Positions 11,601 through 21,743 of a DNA stretch of 64,000 bases are shown here, in pieces. The DNA comes from Beroe forskalii. Lineage: Eukaryota > Ctenophora > Nuda > Beroida > Beroidae. Each line of letters opens with the position of its first letter. Position 1 is the first letter of the stretch. The stretch is from assembly GCA_011033025.1 (NCBI GenBank), contig WFMF01000145.1, positions 186,001 through 250,000 on the forward strand, in the 5' to 3' direction. The translations under genes and the position numbers were made by a program. The notes beneath the pieces were generated by a model. The model was not told where the DNA came from. It saw only the letters and a list, made by a program, of their open reading frames with translations, and did no database searches.

Positions 11601-12280
11601 ACAATAGTTTCAGTGGAGGAACTTCTGTGCAGAACTAAAAGGATCACTCTTTTGGGTTGGCACAAGAGGTTTGTCAAAGCTACGTGTGAGGGATGTCGCA
11701 ATGATGAGACTGAACCTTCTGCGTCCTGTAATATTGAAGTGGAAGTAATCAGAGACAACTGTTTGGCTCTCAAATCCTGCCACGGAAAGTATCTATCTGG
11801 TGAGCGAAGTGCACCCAGCGTGGTTATTTTTCTTTTAAACTTTTCTTTGAAAAGGCAACACAAACTTTCCGTATTTTTTTTCAGAAAATTTAAGCTTGTG
11901 TCAACTGCATTGACTAAATACAATAAGATTGTTGCTTCATTCTAAAGTCTAAACTCTAAGGCCGTTAGTTCAATTTTCAACTCTATGGTAACCTGCTTTT
12001 GTTAAATCTTACATATATTTCTTTTCACTCAGCTCAGCAAAACGGAACATTGAAATGGGACAGAAATGAGCCTCAGACTTGGGAGCAATTCACAGTTGAT
12101 AGGATTGATGAAAACAAGATTTCACTGAAGTCTTGTCATGGGAAGTTTATATCAGCTCAACAAATGGTGAAATGCAAACAGATCCAAGTGCTTGGGTTGT
12201 TTACTTTGCACCCTGCTTGTGATGTACAAATCACACAAGATGTGAAAAAGGTTTTAAAGTGCTCACAGTGTCATTTCTAA
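2628..12280 (+). CDS. BTB protein with two C-terminal fascin-like beta-trefoil repeats
   Basis: Exons as I reconstruct them: 2628-3474, 3589-3777, 10967-11197, 11614-11799 and 12033-12280. All four introns are phase 1 and the sum is 1701 nt (566 aa). The first exon is a BTB-BACK region close to the upstream paralogue. I chose the ATG at 2628 (MSEPLRKLPLD) because upstream in-frame candidates are not ATG. The remaining exons alternate two types. Type A has LLGWHNKFVNATPDG and VALKSCHGKYLSG; type B has AQxNGTLKW, ISLKSCHGKF and LGWEHFTVHPAC. Type A plus type B together make one fascin-like trefoil of about 130 residues, so two repeats follow the BTB part. Fascin folds bundle or cap actin in known proteins; here the role is inferred only. 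The intron between the first A and B exons is filled by a 7.0-kb transposon. The donor after the third exon (GTTTGC) is weak, and exon B' carries a compensated frameshift. A separate fascin-like gene starting at 3589 cannot be excluded without RNA data. Confidence 0.6.
4020..5130. repeat. Tandem ~161-bp units forming the left arm of the foldback-like element
   Basis: The motif TATCGAAATAGGGGTTTTCT recurs at 4025, 4186, 4347 and 4514 (variants), giving a 161-bp period. Each unit also contains GAAGAACGATGCAACCATTG and GGTGACCACGCCCATTTTTG. More diverged units continue to about 5130. A pentanucleotide run (TGTAT, five copies, around 4559-4586) and an unrelated ~150-bp insert interrupt the array near 4590-4740. 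Confidence 0.8.
5331..5474. repeat. 144-bp hairpin, stem about 55 bp
   Basis: ACCACCAAAACCGTTGGACG at 5331 is mirrored by its complement ending at 5474. The stem continues through GGTTGGTCTAGTAACCCCC and GTTTGGATGTGA. Partial relatives occur at 14166-14215 and 40877-40915, so this is a dispersed miniature repeat. Confidence 0.8.
5680..5995. repeat. Two-plus copies of a ~131-bp CACGTG-rich direct repeat
   Basis: TCACGTGCTTAAATATGGCA near 5695 recurs as TCACGTGCTGAAATATGGCA near 5840, and a third partial copy starts near 5981. Each unit also carries TTTCACGTGCATTA and CAAGTCGAAAATCCCGTG. A diverged reverse-complement relative lies at about 40590-40755. Confidence 0.7.
6330..7611. promoter_or_regulatory. 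Cluster of six CRE-type palindromes (TGACGTCA)
   Basis: Perfect TGACGTCA occurs at 6330, 6696, 6718, 7227, 7593 and 7604, with extra half sites such as GTGACGTGA near 6706. This is the consensus for CREB/ATF bZIP factors. All copies lie inside the foldback-like element, so they may belong to element biology rather than to the host gene. No function is shown. Confidence 0.45.
6871..7141. repeat. 271-bp near-perfect hairpin (MITE-like)
   Basis: TCCCAAAACCAAAAAGGATT at 6871 is mirrored by its complement ending at 7141. Stems are about 110 bp with a loop of roughly 50 bp. Both arms carry AAAGAACGCGACGGTTAAAA or its complement. A diverged relative is at 12435-12600. Confidence 0.85.
7986..8367. 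repeat. Small inverted-repeat unit with GC-rich hairpins
   Basis: GGGGGCTGGCAAGC at 7986 is mirrored by GCTTGCCAGCCCCC ending at 8367. The interior contains an 18-bp palindrome (GCGATGCGTACGCATCGC, 8004-8021). It also holds two successive hairpins with the loop CCCTTCGGG, in stretches that read GCTCGCCCTC and CTCGGGCTCGC. Confidence 0.55.
8440..8485. repeat. GC palindrome CCGCCCTGGCCAGGGCGG
   Basis: A perfect palindrome follows GCGGGGGGTTA. A relative (CCGCCCTGGCCGGGGCGG) lies near 40180 next to GTAACCCCC. This looks like a dispersed repeat end. Confidence 0.5.
8530..8752. repeat. Degenerate GAGTTGAGAGGGGTA minisatellite
   Basis: Imperfect copies of GAGTTGAGAGGGGTATG run from about 8534 to 8670. 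They grade into TTACTCAGGAG-type units that are resumed after the nested element, from 9730. Confidence 0.6.
8753..9729 (+). mobile_element. hAT-like non-autonomous element with tRNA-like segment, copy 1
   Basis: Ends are CCCAGTGG and CCACTGGG, with the TIR extending imperfectly into AATAATT/ATAATAT. It is flanked on both sides by CTCAGGAG, an 8-bp direct repeat as expected for hAT transposition. That octamer also recurs in the surrounding array, so the duplication alone is weak. Copy 2 at 20764-21743, with a different flanking octamer (CTCTGGCA), confirms the boundaries. The interior has a tRNA-like stretch but no coding sequence. Confidence 0.75.
9026..9115 (+). other. tRNA-like sequence (pol III A and B box) inside the hAT-like element
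   Basis: TAGCTCAGTTGG resembles an A box/D arm, and GGTTCGAGCCC about 55 nt later resembles a B box/T arm. The acceptor arms do not pair properly and the anticodon region is too long. I read it as a tRNA-derived pseudogene or SINE head, not a working tRNA. Confidence 0.5.
9730..10172. repeat. 21-bp minisatellite (ACTCAGGAGTGTGATACGG type)
   Basis: About 20 imperfect units with a 21-bp period, core CTCAGGAGTGTGATACGGTT. It lies between the nested hAT-like element and the inverted 161-bp arm. Confidence 0.9.
10171..10650. repeat. Tandem ~161-bp units forming the right arm, inverted
   Basis: Reverse-complement copies of the left-arm unit, marked by GATACCCCACA-type motifs near 10176, 10268, 10430 and 10590. 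The innermost unit is truncated at about 92 bp, where the 21-bp minisatellite begins. Confidence 0.8.
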
Positions 12281-12434
12281 TCGATGTCGTTTAAGATAAA
12301 TACTATAAGACCTTTATAGGGGGTGTCACTGTCCAAATTGTCCCAAACTCAAGACAGGGACAAATGGGACATTTGGGACAAATGGGGCCAAATTGGCAGA
12401 GAAAAATGGGAGTGTATATGAACAGCAGTTTATC

Positions 12435-12640
12435 ATCCTTTTCTTCAAAAGTCACAACCTATGATATAAGAAAGAACATGGCAATTTAAATGCAACAACT
12501 GCTGCAATGTTATTAACATGTTGCAGTAGTAGTGACAATGCAGCAACAGTTGCTGCATTGAAACTGTCACGTTCTTTTTTCCTACCATAGATTTTGAGAA
12601 CGCTTAACTGCTGCAAACAAACACAACCAAATGTGCTTAC
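12435..12640. repeat. Diverged hairpin related to the 271-bp MITE
   Basis: CCTATGATATAAGAAAGAAC and the later GTTCTTTTTTCCTACCATAG form arms around GCAACAACTGCTGCA-type sequence. The layout mirrors the 6871-7141 hairpin, with many mismatches. Confidence 0.45.
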
Positions 12641-13745
12641 AGTAGGTCAGGCAGGACTGAGAAGCTAGTAGGTCAGGTAGGATTAGAAGACGTTAGTACT
12701 TTAGTAAGTCAGGTAGGATCAAGAGACGCCAATGGCTAAAACAGTTACCTATTTGAGCTTTTATTTTAAGTTTTACTAGTGGGTCAGGCAAGAAGTACCA
12801 GCTGGGTCACAGGTAAGTGTCTGCTGTCACCTATGGTCAGGCAATTTTCGAAAGTATTAATAATAAAGTATGTCAGGTAATAAAGTATGTCAGGTAAGAT
12901 TCGCAAGTAGGTCAGAGATGATTAGTAAGTAGGTCGGATAAGAAGCGTCACTAGGCCAGGTAATAGTCGCCATTAGGCCAGATAAGATTCCTTATTAGGT
13001 CAGCTAAGGTTGTCAGTAGGCCAGGTGAGAGACGCTAGTAGGTCAAGTAGGAGGCCCCAGGAGATCAGGTAATGGGGATTCACCAGTCATTGAGGAATTC
13101 AGGCAAAAGGCCTAACTTGGTCACAATTTGGGTCACAATTTGGTCAGGCAAGAATCGCCATCTGGAACGGGTAAAGGTTACCAAAAAGCCAATGGGTCAC
13201 TGTCAGGCAAAAGTCATAATTCAGTCAGGCTAGAGAGAAAGAGGCCCTAGTTGGTCAGGTCAGAGTCAACAGTGAATTAGGCAAGAGTTGCAAAGCTGGA
13301 CAGCACTCAGCGTGTCAGCCAGGAGTCACAGCCGCTCAGGTTTGAGGTCCCATTGGATCAGGTCATAGTCACCAGTGAGTTAGGCAAAAGTTACAAGCTG
13401 GGTCTGGCATGGGTCACCAGTCACTGAGGCAAGAGTCACCAGTAAGTCAGCAAGAGACACCAGTTAGTCAGGCAATATTGTGCATTTTACTGTTAGCTGA
13501 TACCTAAGCCCTTCAAGCTCTGAAAATGTGAAAATAGCCGTTTCTATTCACCAAATAAACTTTTAAAGCCACTGACTGTGAAAATTATGTTCAAAAACAA
13601 CAGATTTTTATGTCAAAATTCATTGGAAAAAGCCCCAGAAATGACCAAAATGTAACCCAAAAAAACCGAAAAAGACCAATAAAAACCTAGCCCAAGAATC
13701 GAAAAATAGGTTAGGGCTAGGTTTTTTTTGGGCTACAATCCCCCC
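12640..13745 (+). mobile_element. 5'-truncated GGGGGGATTGTAG-family element
   Basis: It begins abruptly inside degenerate TAGGTCAGGTAGGAT repeats and runs through GTCACCAGT-type repeats. It ends in the family terminus TTTTGGGCTACAATCCCCCC at 13745. The same 3' part is present at 18050-18628 in the complete copy, so roughly the first 3 kb are missing. Confidence 0.75.
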
Positions 13746-14982
13746 ATAATTCAAATTGTGGTGGCCTGATCTTAAATATTTTCACACCGATTCAAGGTAT
13801 ATAATAGTATATTATTACCCTCCCGTGGCTCAAACTCCAGTGTGAAAATTATGGATATATCACTCTTTTGTACAACTACTGTACAGTGGCGGAATGATAG
13901 AGCAGAATATCGTTAAATAAATTTTTGATTTTATGAAGGAGGACTCGAAAATCTATAAAAACGTTGAATTCAGACGAGGGTCGTCAGACCCGAGTGGGAG
14001 GGAGAACTTTTTGTCGGGTAATAATACAATTAACAAACTCATGGATCGTTTGATATCGAAAATTGTCAAACTCGGCTGACGCCTCGAGTGATAATTTTCG
14101 ATATCACACTCCCATTCGTTTGTTAATCGCCCAATATAACACGAGTGACCTCACAAAATTATTTTCCACACCCAATTAACAAGGGGTTACTACGACAACC
14201 GCTCAACGGTTTTTAGGGGCCTAACTCAATAAGATAATACACTAAACCATTCCATTTCCATTTTCCAACCCTCTCATTTGCCTTTTTGTAAAACATAAAA
14301 GGCGATTCGCTTGAGGAGTGAAGAAATAAGAGAATTTTCACCTTGACATATCAGTGTTCTATTTGGATTTCCTTTCGTATCGTTCTCGTAATGCATAGAG
14401 TTGAGAAGCTCATATCGATCATTAATAACATTACGTGATCCAGTCCACGTGCTTCGAGATAATTCGTAGGTGTAGAGCTTGAAGAAAATCTTATCATGCT
14501 CCCAAAATACAACTGAACATTCTTGAATCTTGCCATCTTGCTTGGATACCCGGACATCTTTGAACCTGTACATATAAAGTTTGAACAGGAGGGAAAATTG
14601 GTCAAAAGGTAGGCAAAAATACAGTTTGGAGGGCAAGGTTCAAGGGGTTTCCTCGAAAAATGTAGGAGGAGATACATTTTAAAGTTTTTTTCGGCAAATC
14701 GCGTCGTAAGTTTGCGTGCGCACTGTAACTCTGTAATTACAGGCGAACTCGCGATTTGAAAAATTCATAACTTCGGCTAGGAACAATATTTTTTGATGAG
14801 GTAAAAACCCACTAGTAGCTGGCGTTCAGCTCTATCAGTAACAACAAAAAACCGAAAATCGACCTCAGACCACCCCGGCCCCATTAACTGTGAACTATAA
14901 AATGAGGCGCATCTTGCAAGTATGTTAATCGAATACTGGAGCTACAGGCGGAATTATTGCGTGAGGTTCTCCGACACATAAT
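13746..14982. other. Spacer with one possible minus-strand exon
   Basis: The sequence between two elements of the same family. It contains a fragment related to the 5331 hairpin (14166-14215) and an exon-like block at 14347-14571, listed separately. Otherwise I see nothing interpretable. Confidence 0.4.
14347..14571 (-). CDS. Possible isolated exon, unknown protein
   Basis: On the minus strand an acceptor-like ATATGTACAG precedes an open stretch reading FKDVRVSKQDGKIQECSVVF then FWEHDKIFFKLYTYELSR. A donor-like CAAG|GTGAAA follows near 14347. The composition looks coding rather than repetitive, but I recognise no family and find no partner exons. It could be a gene relic. Boundaries are approximate. 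Confidence 0.3.
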
Positions 14983-17900
14983 GGGGGGATTGTAGCCCAA
15001 AAAAAACAAAAAAAAACAAAAAAAAACCAAGCCCAAGATCGCAAATTTAGGGTAGGGCTTGGTTTTTTTTGGTTTCTTTTGGTTTTTTTCGGTTTTTTTT
15101 GGTTTTTTTTGGGTTGGATTTTTTGAACTTTTTGGACATATCACACCAATGTGTTATTTGTGTTATTTACATGTTCTTATTGATACTCAATGGTTTCCAA
15201 TCATTACAGATGGCTTAAATCACTATTTTAAAGACTTTATTAGCATTTGAGGAGCATTTTAAGAGCCCTCAGTGCTTTTTGATAAGGTACAACGGAAAAT
15301 CATGAGATAGCCCGGGACCTTGGTCAGCAGTGATAATAGAGAGGAACAGTAGAGGATCAATCGAATCAGGCCATACTGGTCTAAACAAGAGCGCTCTGAC
15401 CACTCATTATCACGTAGGGGTTAGTCAAGACCCGAGGGTCCTTCAAAAGGTCGTCCTTAGTTCACCAGAGGCCGGATGACGAAGGGCCAAGGATTCACCA
15501 AGCGTTACATCGCATCTCAGGGCGAGATAAGGCTTCATGAGGAGGTCAGGCTAGTGTCACCAGAGGGCTAGATAAGTGTTGCAGGGAGTCAGCTTGGAGT
15601 CACAAGGGGGCAAGAAAGGACCAACACGGCAACAGGTGAAGGTCGCCAGATGAAGGTCGGCCAGTTGAGAGCAATTTATCATTCTTGCTTCAATTATGAT
15701 TAACAAAGGTCAGCCACATTGATCGCCAGAAGACCAGTTTGTAAGCACTACAGGAACATGCCAAGTCAGCACTTCTGTCGTGGGAGCCACTGCGTCTGAA
15801 GGAACTCTTTGACAAAGACCTCATGGTGCCTTTCTCCCGATATGTGCATGGACTGATGAAGATCCGGTTTCCGGAAGATCCTCCTCAAATCAACATCCAT
15901 AAGTCAAAAACTAATACAACAGTTTATTAGCAAGTGAAATAACATTTTTGTGACAATCCTGTCTGTGACTTCTATACACTTTTCTTTATTGGATATGGCT
16001 CAGGAACTTAATTTCCACTTTTTAGTAGACACTTCAAGCATTTTAGTTCCTTGGCCTCATTTAAGTTGAGATTCCATCCTTTTCTACCTTTTTAACTTCA
16101 GTATTTCTTGGCTTTAGAATTTAGGACCTCTAGTTTTGCATACACTTCTTAATCATTCTTATCTTTTGAAACATTTCGGGGATTTTCCAGTAGAAGGTTT
16201 TCGGTCTGACATTACGTTATTTCTGTAATCTGACTGTAATGAACTATTTCTATTTCTATTTCTATTTCTAAGCACTTAGTCACCATTCACCAAGCAATGA
16301 TAAAGGCTTCATCAGTCAGCAAGGCTTGATTATTGATGCTCAGCATATCTTTCACGAGGTCGCAAGTTCATCTGTGTGGCTAAGGGACAGGCAAGTGCCA
16401 CCAGTTTCTTGCGAGAGTCGACTTGTTGATTAAACGTGTCCTGTGAAGTCATAATTGAGTAATTAACACTGGGAGAAGTGAGTCTGAAAAGGATGACGCC
16501 AAGGGTCTGTTCAGAATCTGGTTCATGAAGGTAACTAAGAGGGTATTCGGCCAGAAGATCACGTCAGAATCACCAGTGGGTTACTTGATCAGCTAAGAGA
16601 CAGCAGTGGGCCAAACAAGAAGTATCAGCTGGGTCATTAGAAAAGTTGTTGTCACCAGTGGTTTAAGCAAGATCAGGAGACGCCAGTAGGTCATGAAGGA
16701 TCAGGCAGGAGACACCAGTAGGTCAGGTAGGATCAGGAGACGCCAGTAGGTCAGGTAGGATCAGGAGACGCCAGTAGGTCATGTAGGATCAGGAGATGCC
16801 AGTAGGTCAGCTAAGATCAGGAGATGCCAGTAGGTTGGGTAGGATCAGGAAACACCAGCTATAGGTCAGGTAAGCAGGTAGGAACCGGAGACGCCAGTAG
16901 ATCAGGTAGGATAGCAGATACCACAAGGTAAGGTAGGATCAAAAGATGCCATTAGGTCAGGTAGGATCACGATGCTCAGGTAGGATCAGGAGACGCCAGC
17001 TGTAGGTCAGGTAGGATCAGGAGACGCAAATAGGTCAGGTAGGATCAGGAGATGCAAATAGGTCAGGTAGGATCAGGAGATGGCAGTAGGTCAGGTAGGA
17101 TCAGGAGAAGCTAGTAGGTCAGGTAGAATCAGAAGACGTTAGTAGGTCAGGTAGGATCAAGAGACACCAATGGCTAAAACAGTTACCTATTTGAGCCCTT
17201 TAATTTAAGGGTTTAGGCAAGATCAGGAGACGCCAGTAAGTCAGGTAGGATCAGGAGACGCCAGTAGGTCAGGTAGGATTAGGACTCCTAATCTTACCTG
17301 ACCTACTGGCGTCTCCTGATCCTACCTGACCTATAGCTGGTGTCTCCTGATCCTACCTGACCTACTGTGTACTGGCGTCTCCTGATCCTACCTGACTTAC
17401 TGTGTCCTGGTGTCTCCTGATCCTACCTGACCTATAATCGGCATCTGGACTGATCCTACCTGACCTACTGGCATCTGGACTGATCCTACCTGACTCATTG
17501 GCGTCTCCTGATCCTACCTGGGCCTCCTAAATCAGGAGGATCAGTCCAGATGCCAGTAGGTCAGGTAGGATCAGTCCAGATGCCGATTATAGGTCAGGTA
17601 GGATCAGGAGACACCAGGACACAGTAAGTCAGGTAGGATCAGGAGACGCCAGTACACAGCAGGTCAGGCAGGATCAGGAGACACCAGCTATAGGTCAGGT
17701 AGGATCAGGAGACGCCAGTTATAGGTCAGGTAGTAACCGGAGACGCCAGTAGATCAGGTAGGATAACAGACACCAGTAGGTAAGGTAGGATCAGAAGATG
17801 CCATTAGGTCAGGTAGGATCACGATACTCAGGTAGGATCAGGAGAAGCCAGCTGTAGGTCAGGTAGGATCAGTCCAGTTGCCGGTTGGTCAGGTAAGATT

Positions 17901-18628
17901 AGGAGACGCCAGTAGGTCAGGTAGGATCAGGAGTTGCCAGTAAGTCAGGTAGGATCAGGAGAAGCTAGTAAGTCAGGCAGGATCAGAAGACGTTAGTGGG
18001 TCAGGTAGGATCAAGAGACGCTAATGGCTGCAAATGCTTCCCAGTTACCTATTTGAGCTTCTAATTTATTAAGTGTCACTAGTGGGTCAGGCAAGAAGTA
18101 CCAGCTGGGTCAACAGTTAAATGTCTGCTGTCACCTTGACCTATGGTCAGGCAATGGTCGAAAGAAGGTCAGGTAAGATTCGCAAGTAGGTCAGAGAAGA
18201 TTCTTCAGTAGGTCATTATTCAGCCAAGCTAGAGAGAAAGAGGCTCTGTTGGTCAGGTCAGAGTCACCAGTGAATTGAGCAAGAGTTTCAAGCTGGGTCT
18301 GGCATGGGTCACCAGTCACTGAGGCAAGAGTCACCAGTAGTCACCAGTTAGTCAAGCAATATTGTGCATTTTACTGTAAGGTGATACCTAAGTCCTTCAA
18401 GCTCTGAAAGAGTGAAAATAACCGTTTCTATTCATCAAATAAACTTTAAGAGCCACTGACTGTGAAAATTATTTTCAAAAACAACAGATTTTAAGTTAAA
18501 ATTCATGGGAAAAAGCCCAGAAATTACCAAAATGTAACCCAAAAAAAACCTAAAAAAACCAAAAAAAACCTAGCCCAAGAATCGAAAAATGGGGTAGGGC
18601 TTGGTTTTTTTTGGGCTACAATCCCCCC
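14983..18628 (+). mobile_element. Complete GGGGGGATTGTAG-family TIR element with minisatellite, copy 1 (3646 bp)
   Basis: It starts GGGGGGATTGTAGCCC at 14983, ends with the complement at 18628, and is flanked by ATAAT (14978-14982 and 18629-18633). The subterminal ~100 bp at each end fold on themselves: AAAACCAAGCCC runs face GGGCTTGGTTTT runs. The interior has ~1 kb of unique sequence, a (TTTCTA)n run near 16245, and then a long array of GGTCAGGTAGGATCAGGAGA units. No transposase is visible. The second copy at 45048-49040, with a different 5-bp duplication, fixes the boundaries. Confidence 0.85.
16640..18330. repeat. Minisatellite GGTCAGGTAGGATCAGGAGA-type, with an inverted block
   Basis: Units of about 28 bp (GGTAGGATCAGGAGACGCC then AGTAGGTCA) run forward to 17280. 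They run in the opposite orientation from about 17283 to 17525, then forward again. The switch points are short palindromes (GATTAGGACTCCTAATC near 17277; CCTCCTAAATCAGGAGG near 17524). Confidence 0.9.
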
Positions 18629-18633
18629 ATAAT

Positions 18634-19132
18634 GTGATGGGATATCATGACGCCTTATATTATGCCACGTCGCTGAAATACTAACCAAAGAGAGAAGCGG
18701 AATTTGATCGTGTGCGTGTCACGTTTTGTCCCAGCGGCCAAAATCCAGCGCGGATAGATTTTGCCACGTGCATTCGACCACGTGCATGCGCGCGTTAAAT
18801 CAAGCACATAGGAGAGGGAAATTAAGCGCCTGCATACGGGAACAACGGAAAACAAGAAAAGCACTGGCAGGTGCAATTCTTGTTTAGGAGTTTTATATTG
18901 TTATATTGTTTTCGTGGCACAGCAGTGCAATAATATTAAGTTGATGTGCCACTATAATATTAAAGTTTAGATTATTATTATTATTAAAAATGGAAGTTGT
19001 TTTTTTACTTCAAATGGCTATAAGGACAATTAGCTGAGTGCAATGTCGTGTACCCTTCATTTATAAAATGAATTAAAAGATGAACAAAAATAAATAAAAA
19101 AGTCAGAGCACAGTTCGATTCTTATCAAGTTA
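18634..19132. other. Spacer, nothing recognised
   Basis: AT-rich sequence between two transposons. A short GC-rich stretch (18660-18860) has no convincing exon structure. Confidence 0.4.
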
Positions 19133-19264
19133 TTAACCCCTTAATGCCCGGTAGGTCAGAACCTGGTCCGATTTTGATGAAATTTTGGATTTTGTGTCTA
19201 GATGAGGTCGCATAACTTCTACTATCAAAATTTGAGGTTTTGGACCCCCATGGGGCCAGAATTC

Positions 19265-19400
19265 CTCTGGTTGCATATGCAACCACTAGGGGGAAATCGT
19301 TGCCAGTCAAATGGTGCATGGTTGCATATGCAACCACTAGGCTGAACTGGATATATTATGCCTGTATTTGTACAGTGGCCTGGTGGTTGCATATGCAACC
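19265..19400. repeat. Left cluster of GGTTGCATATGCAACC palindromes
   Basis: Three copies of the 16-bp palindrome (near 19269, 19320 and 19385), most followed by ACTAGG. They lie just inside the left end of the piggyBac-like element and may be subterminal transposase-binding sites, which is inference. Confidence 0.75.
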
Positions 19401-19709
19401 AAGTGAAGCTTTAGGCAAATTTATCCATATTTCATATCATGATAATATTATCTTTTTTTTACCAATCAATGTGGAATATAAATATTTGCATCTTTGCATA
19501 ATTTAAGTATGAGCTTATCAATAGAACACAAATGGTAACTGTACACTGTACAGTGTAGGTACAAACTTGAAATTGGAAACACCAATCAATGATTGTATTA
19601 ATATCAACCTCTTCAATTCCATGCATTGAAAGTAGAATTTGCAATAACTCCTGAAAGACCTTGCATAGATTTTATATCAGTCAACTATTCAAGAGAATTA
19701 CTGCGGGAT

Positions 19710-20763
19710 TCCCCTGGGAGCCCTGCCAGAGTCCCAAGAGAGTGTTACGGGGGCTGCCGGGAGTCCTCTTGGAGTCCTCCGGGAGTCCCCCAGTAGCCCT
19801 CTGGGAGTCCTACAGGAGTCTTTAGGGAGTCCCACGGGAGTCCTTCGGGAGTCCACTGGTAAGACTCCCGTGGGACTCCCGTAGAACTCCCTCGAACTCC
19901 CGTGAGGCTCCCTCGAGACTCCCGTAGTCCCGTGGGACTCACGGAGGACTTCTGGGGGACTCCCGTAGCTGTAGGACTCCCATGGGACTCTCGCAGGACT
20001 CCTGTAAGATTCCCCTTGGAATCTTGTGGGACTCCCGGACTCCGGAGTACTCCTGGGGGAATCGACTCCCATGGGACTCCCTCGAGACTCCGTGGGACTC
20101 CCTCGAGACTCCCGTGGGACTCCCTCGAGACTCCCGTGGGACTCTCTCGAGACTCCCGTTGGACTCCCTCGAGACTCCGTGGGACTCCCTCGAGACTGCC
20201 GTGGGACTCCCTCGAGACTGCCGTGGGACTCCCTCGAGACTCCCGTGGGACTCCCTCGAGACTCCCGTGGGACTCTTGCAGGACTCCCGGGGGAATCCCT
20301 TGGGACTCCCGTGGGCCTCCTATAGGACTCCTGTAGCTGTAGGACTCCCAGAGCACTCCCGTTGGACTCCCTCGAGACTCCGTGGTACTCCCTCGAGACT
20401 CCCGTTGGACTCCCTCGAGACTCCGTGGGACATCCTCGAGACTCCCGTGGCACTCCATCGAGACTCCCGTGGGACTCCCTCGAGACTCCCGTGGCACTCC
20501 CTCGAGACTCCCGTGGCACTCCCTCGAGACTCCCGTGGGACTCTTGCAGGACTCCCGGGGGAATCCCTTGGGCCTCCTATAAGACTCCTGTAGCTGTAGG
20601 ACTCCCAGAGCACTCCCGTGGGACTCCCTTAGGACTCCCGTGGGACTCTGGCAGGACTCCCGTGGGACTCTCATAGGACTCTTTTGGAACTCCCGTAGGA
20701 CTCTCGCAGGACTCCCGTAGGACTCTTGTGGGACTCCTGGAATACTCCCGAGGGACTCTGGCA
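19710..20763. repeat. 22-bp GGGACTCCCTCGAGACTCCC minisatellite with orientation switch
   Basis: Units run as GGGAGTCC from 19710 to about 19860, then flip to GGGACTCCCTCGAGACTCCC and continue to 20763. The array resumes after the nested insertion (21744-21880). Many units contain CTCGAG. Open frames through this array on both strands are repeat artefacts. Confidence 0.9.
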
Positions 20764-21743
20764 CCCAGTGGCATAATATGAGGATTGTAGGAGCGGCAAT
20801 CCCAGCCGAAATTTGCCCAAATCGAAGCAAAAAAAGCCCATTTAGGTTGACAGTTATTAAAGAAATTAGATACTAGTATTTGGCTATTTTACGCCGCGCA
20901 ATAATTCTAATCGTCTCAACTCGCTAGTTTTGATAAAGGAGCAATTTCCAAACTGCGTCAGAATCCAATTAACGCGCACGAAACGCGCGTCATTCATGCC
21001 TAAAAAAGCTACGGGGATCCTAAACTAGCCAAAATATTCCCAAACTAGCTGCCAGACTCCAAAAGTAGCCAGGGAATCCTGAAATCCGCTGCAGGGCTAC
21101 CATTGTTTGTTTATACAGCCAGGAACTCACCATACAGCCAGGAACTCACCATATCATCTTTTTGTTGTGGAACTCAACATTTTGGAAGTTCTAGTTTAAA
21201 CCACCAGTGCAACATGCTTATTTGAGTAGATCCCACTGTATTTCGAAATCAAACTGCTGAATCAATCTTAGAATCTTTTTGAATCAATTTAATATCTTTC
21301 TGATGAACTGATTAGGCTGTAGGATCATTATTTGCTATCAGAAAACTGAAGATAAGCTACGAAAATGAAAATTTTAAATTTGACTATAGTCGGGCTCGAA
21401 CCACGGACCTCGCGTACGACAGATCGGTGTGCTAATTTAAGCGCGCGGTCTAGCCAACTGAGCTAGATAGGCGTGATACAGAATGAAAATAATGTGTAAC
21501 TATACGAGTAAAATTCGTTACTTCATAATTGCTTTCAGCGTTTTATTGTGATATTGATTCAATTCCCTACATCATTTCTCAAAGAATAGTCAAATTTGAC
21601 GAGCCTTCTCCACAATTCCGTGATTTTGAGACATGAAATCATGATTGAAGTAGTCTTAGATTTTAGAGACGCCACTAGACAGAAAAAGCCATTTTCCCGC
21701 TAAATCCTCATTCCCAGCCACTTTTAAAAATTATTCCACTGGG
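20764..21743 (-). mobile_element. hAT-like non-autonomous element with tRNA-like segment, copy 2
   Basis: Reverse complement of 8753-9729 over its whole length and nearly identical. Ends are CCCAGTGG and CCACTGGG, flanked by CTCTGGCA on both sides, an 8-bp target duplication. The tRNA-like part is at about 21378-21472, minus strand. Confidence 0.85.

Noticed and set aside
19698..20830. Frames of Pro/Arg/Glu/Ser/Gly repeats up to 361 codons
   Set aside because: They are translations of the 22-bp GACTCCC minisatellite inside a nested transposon and exist on both strands.
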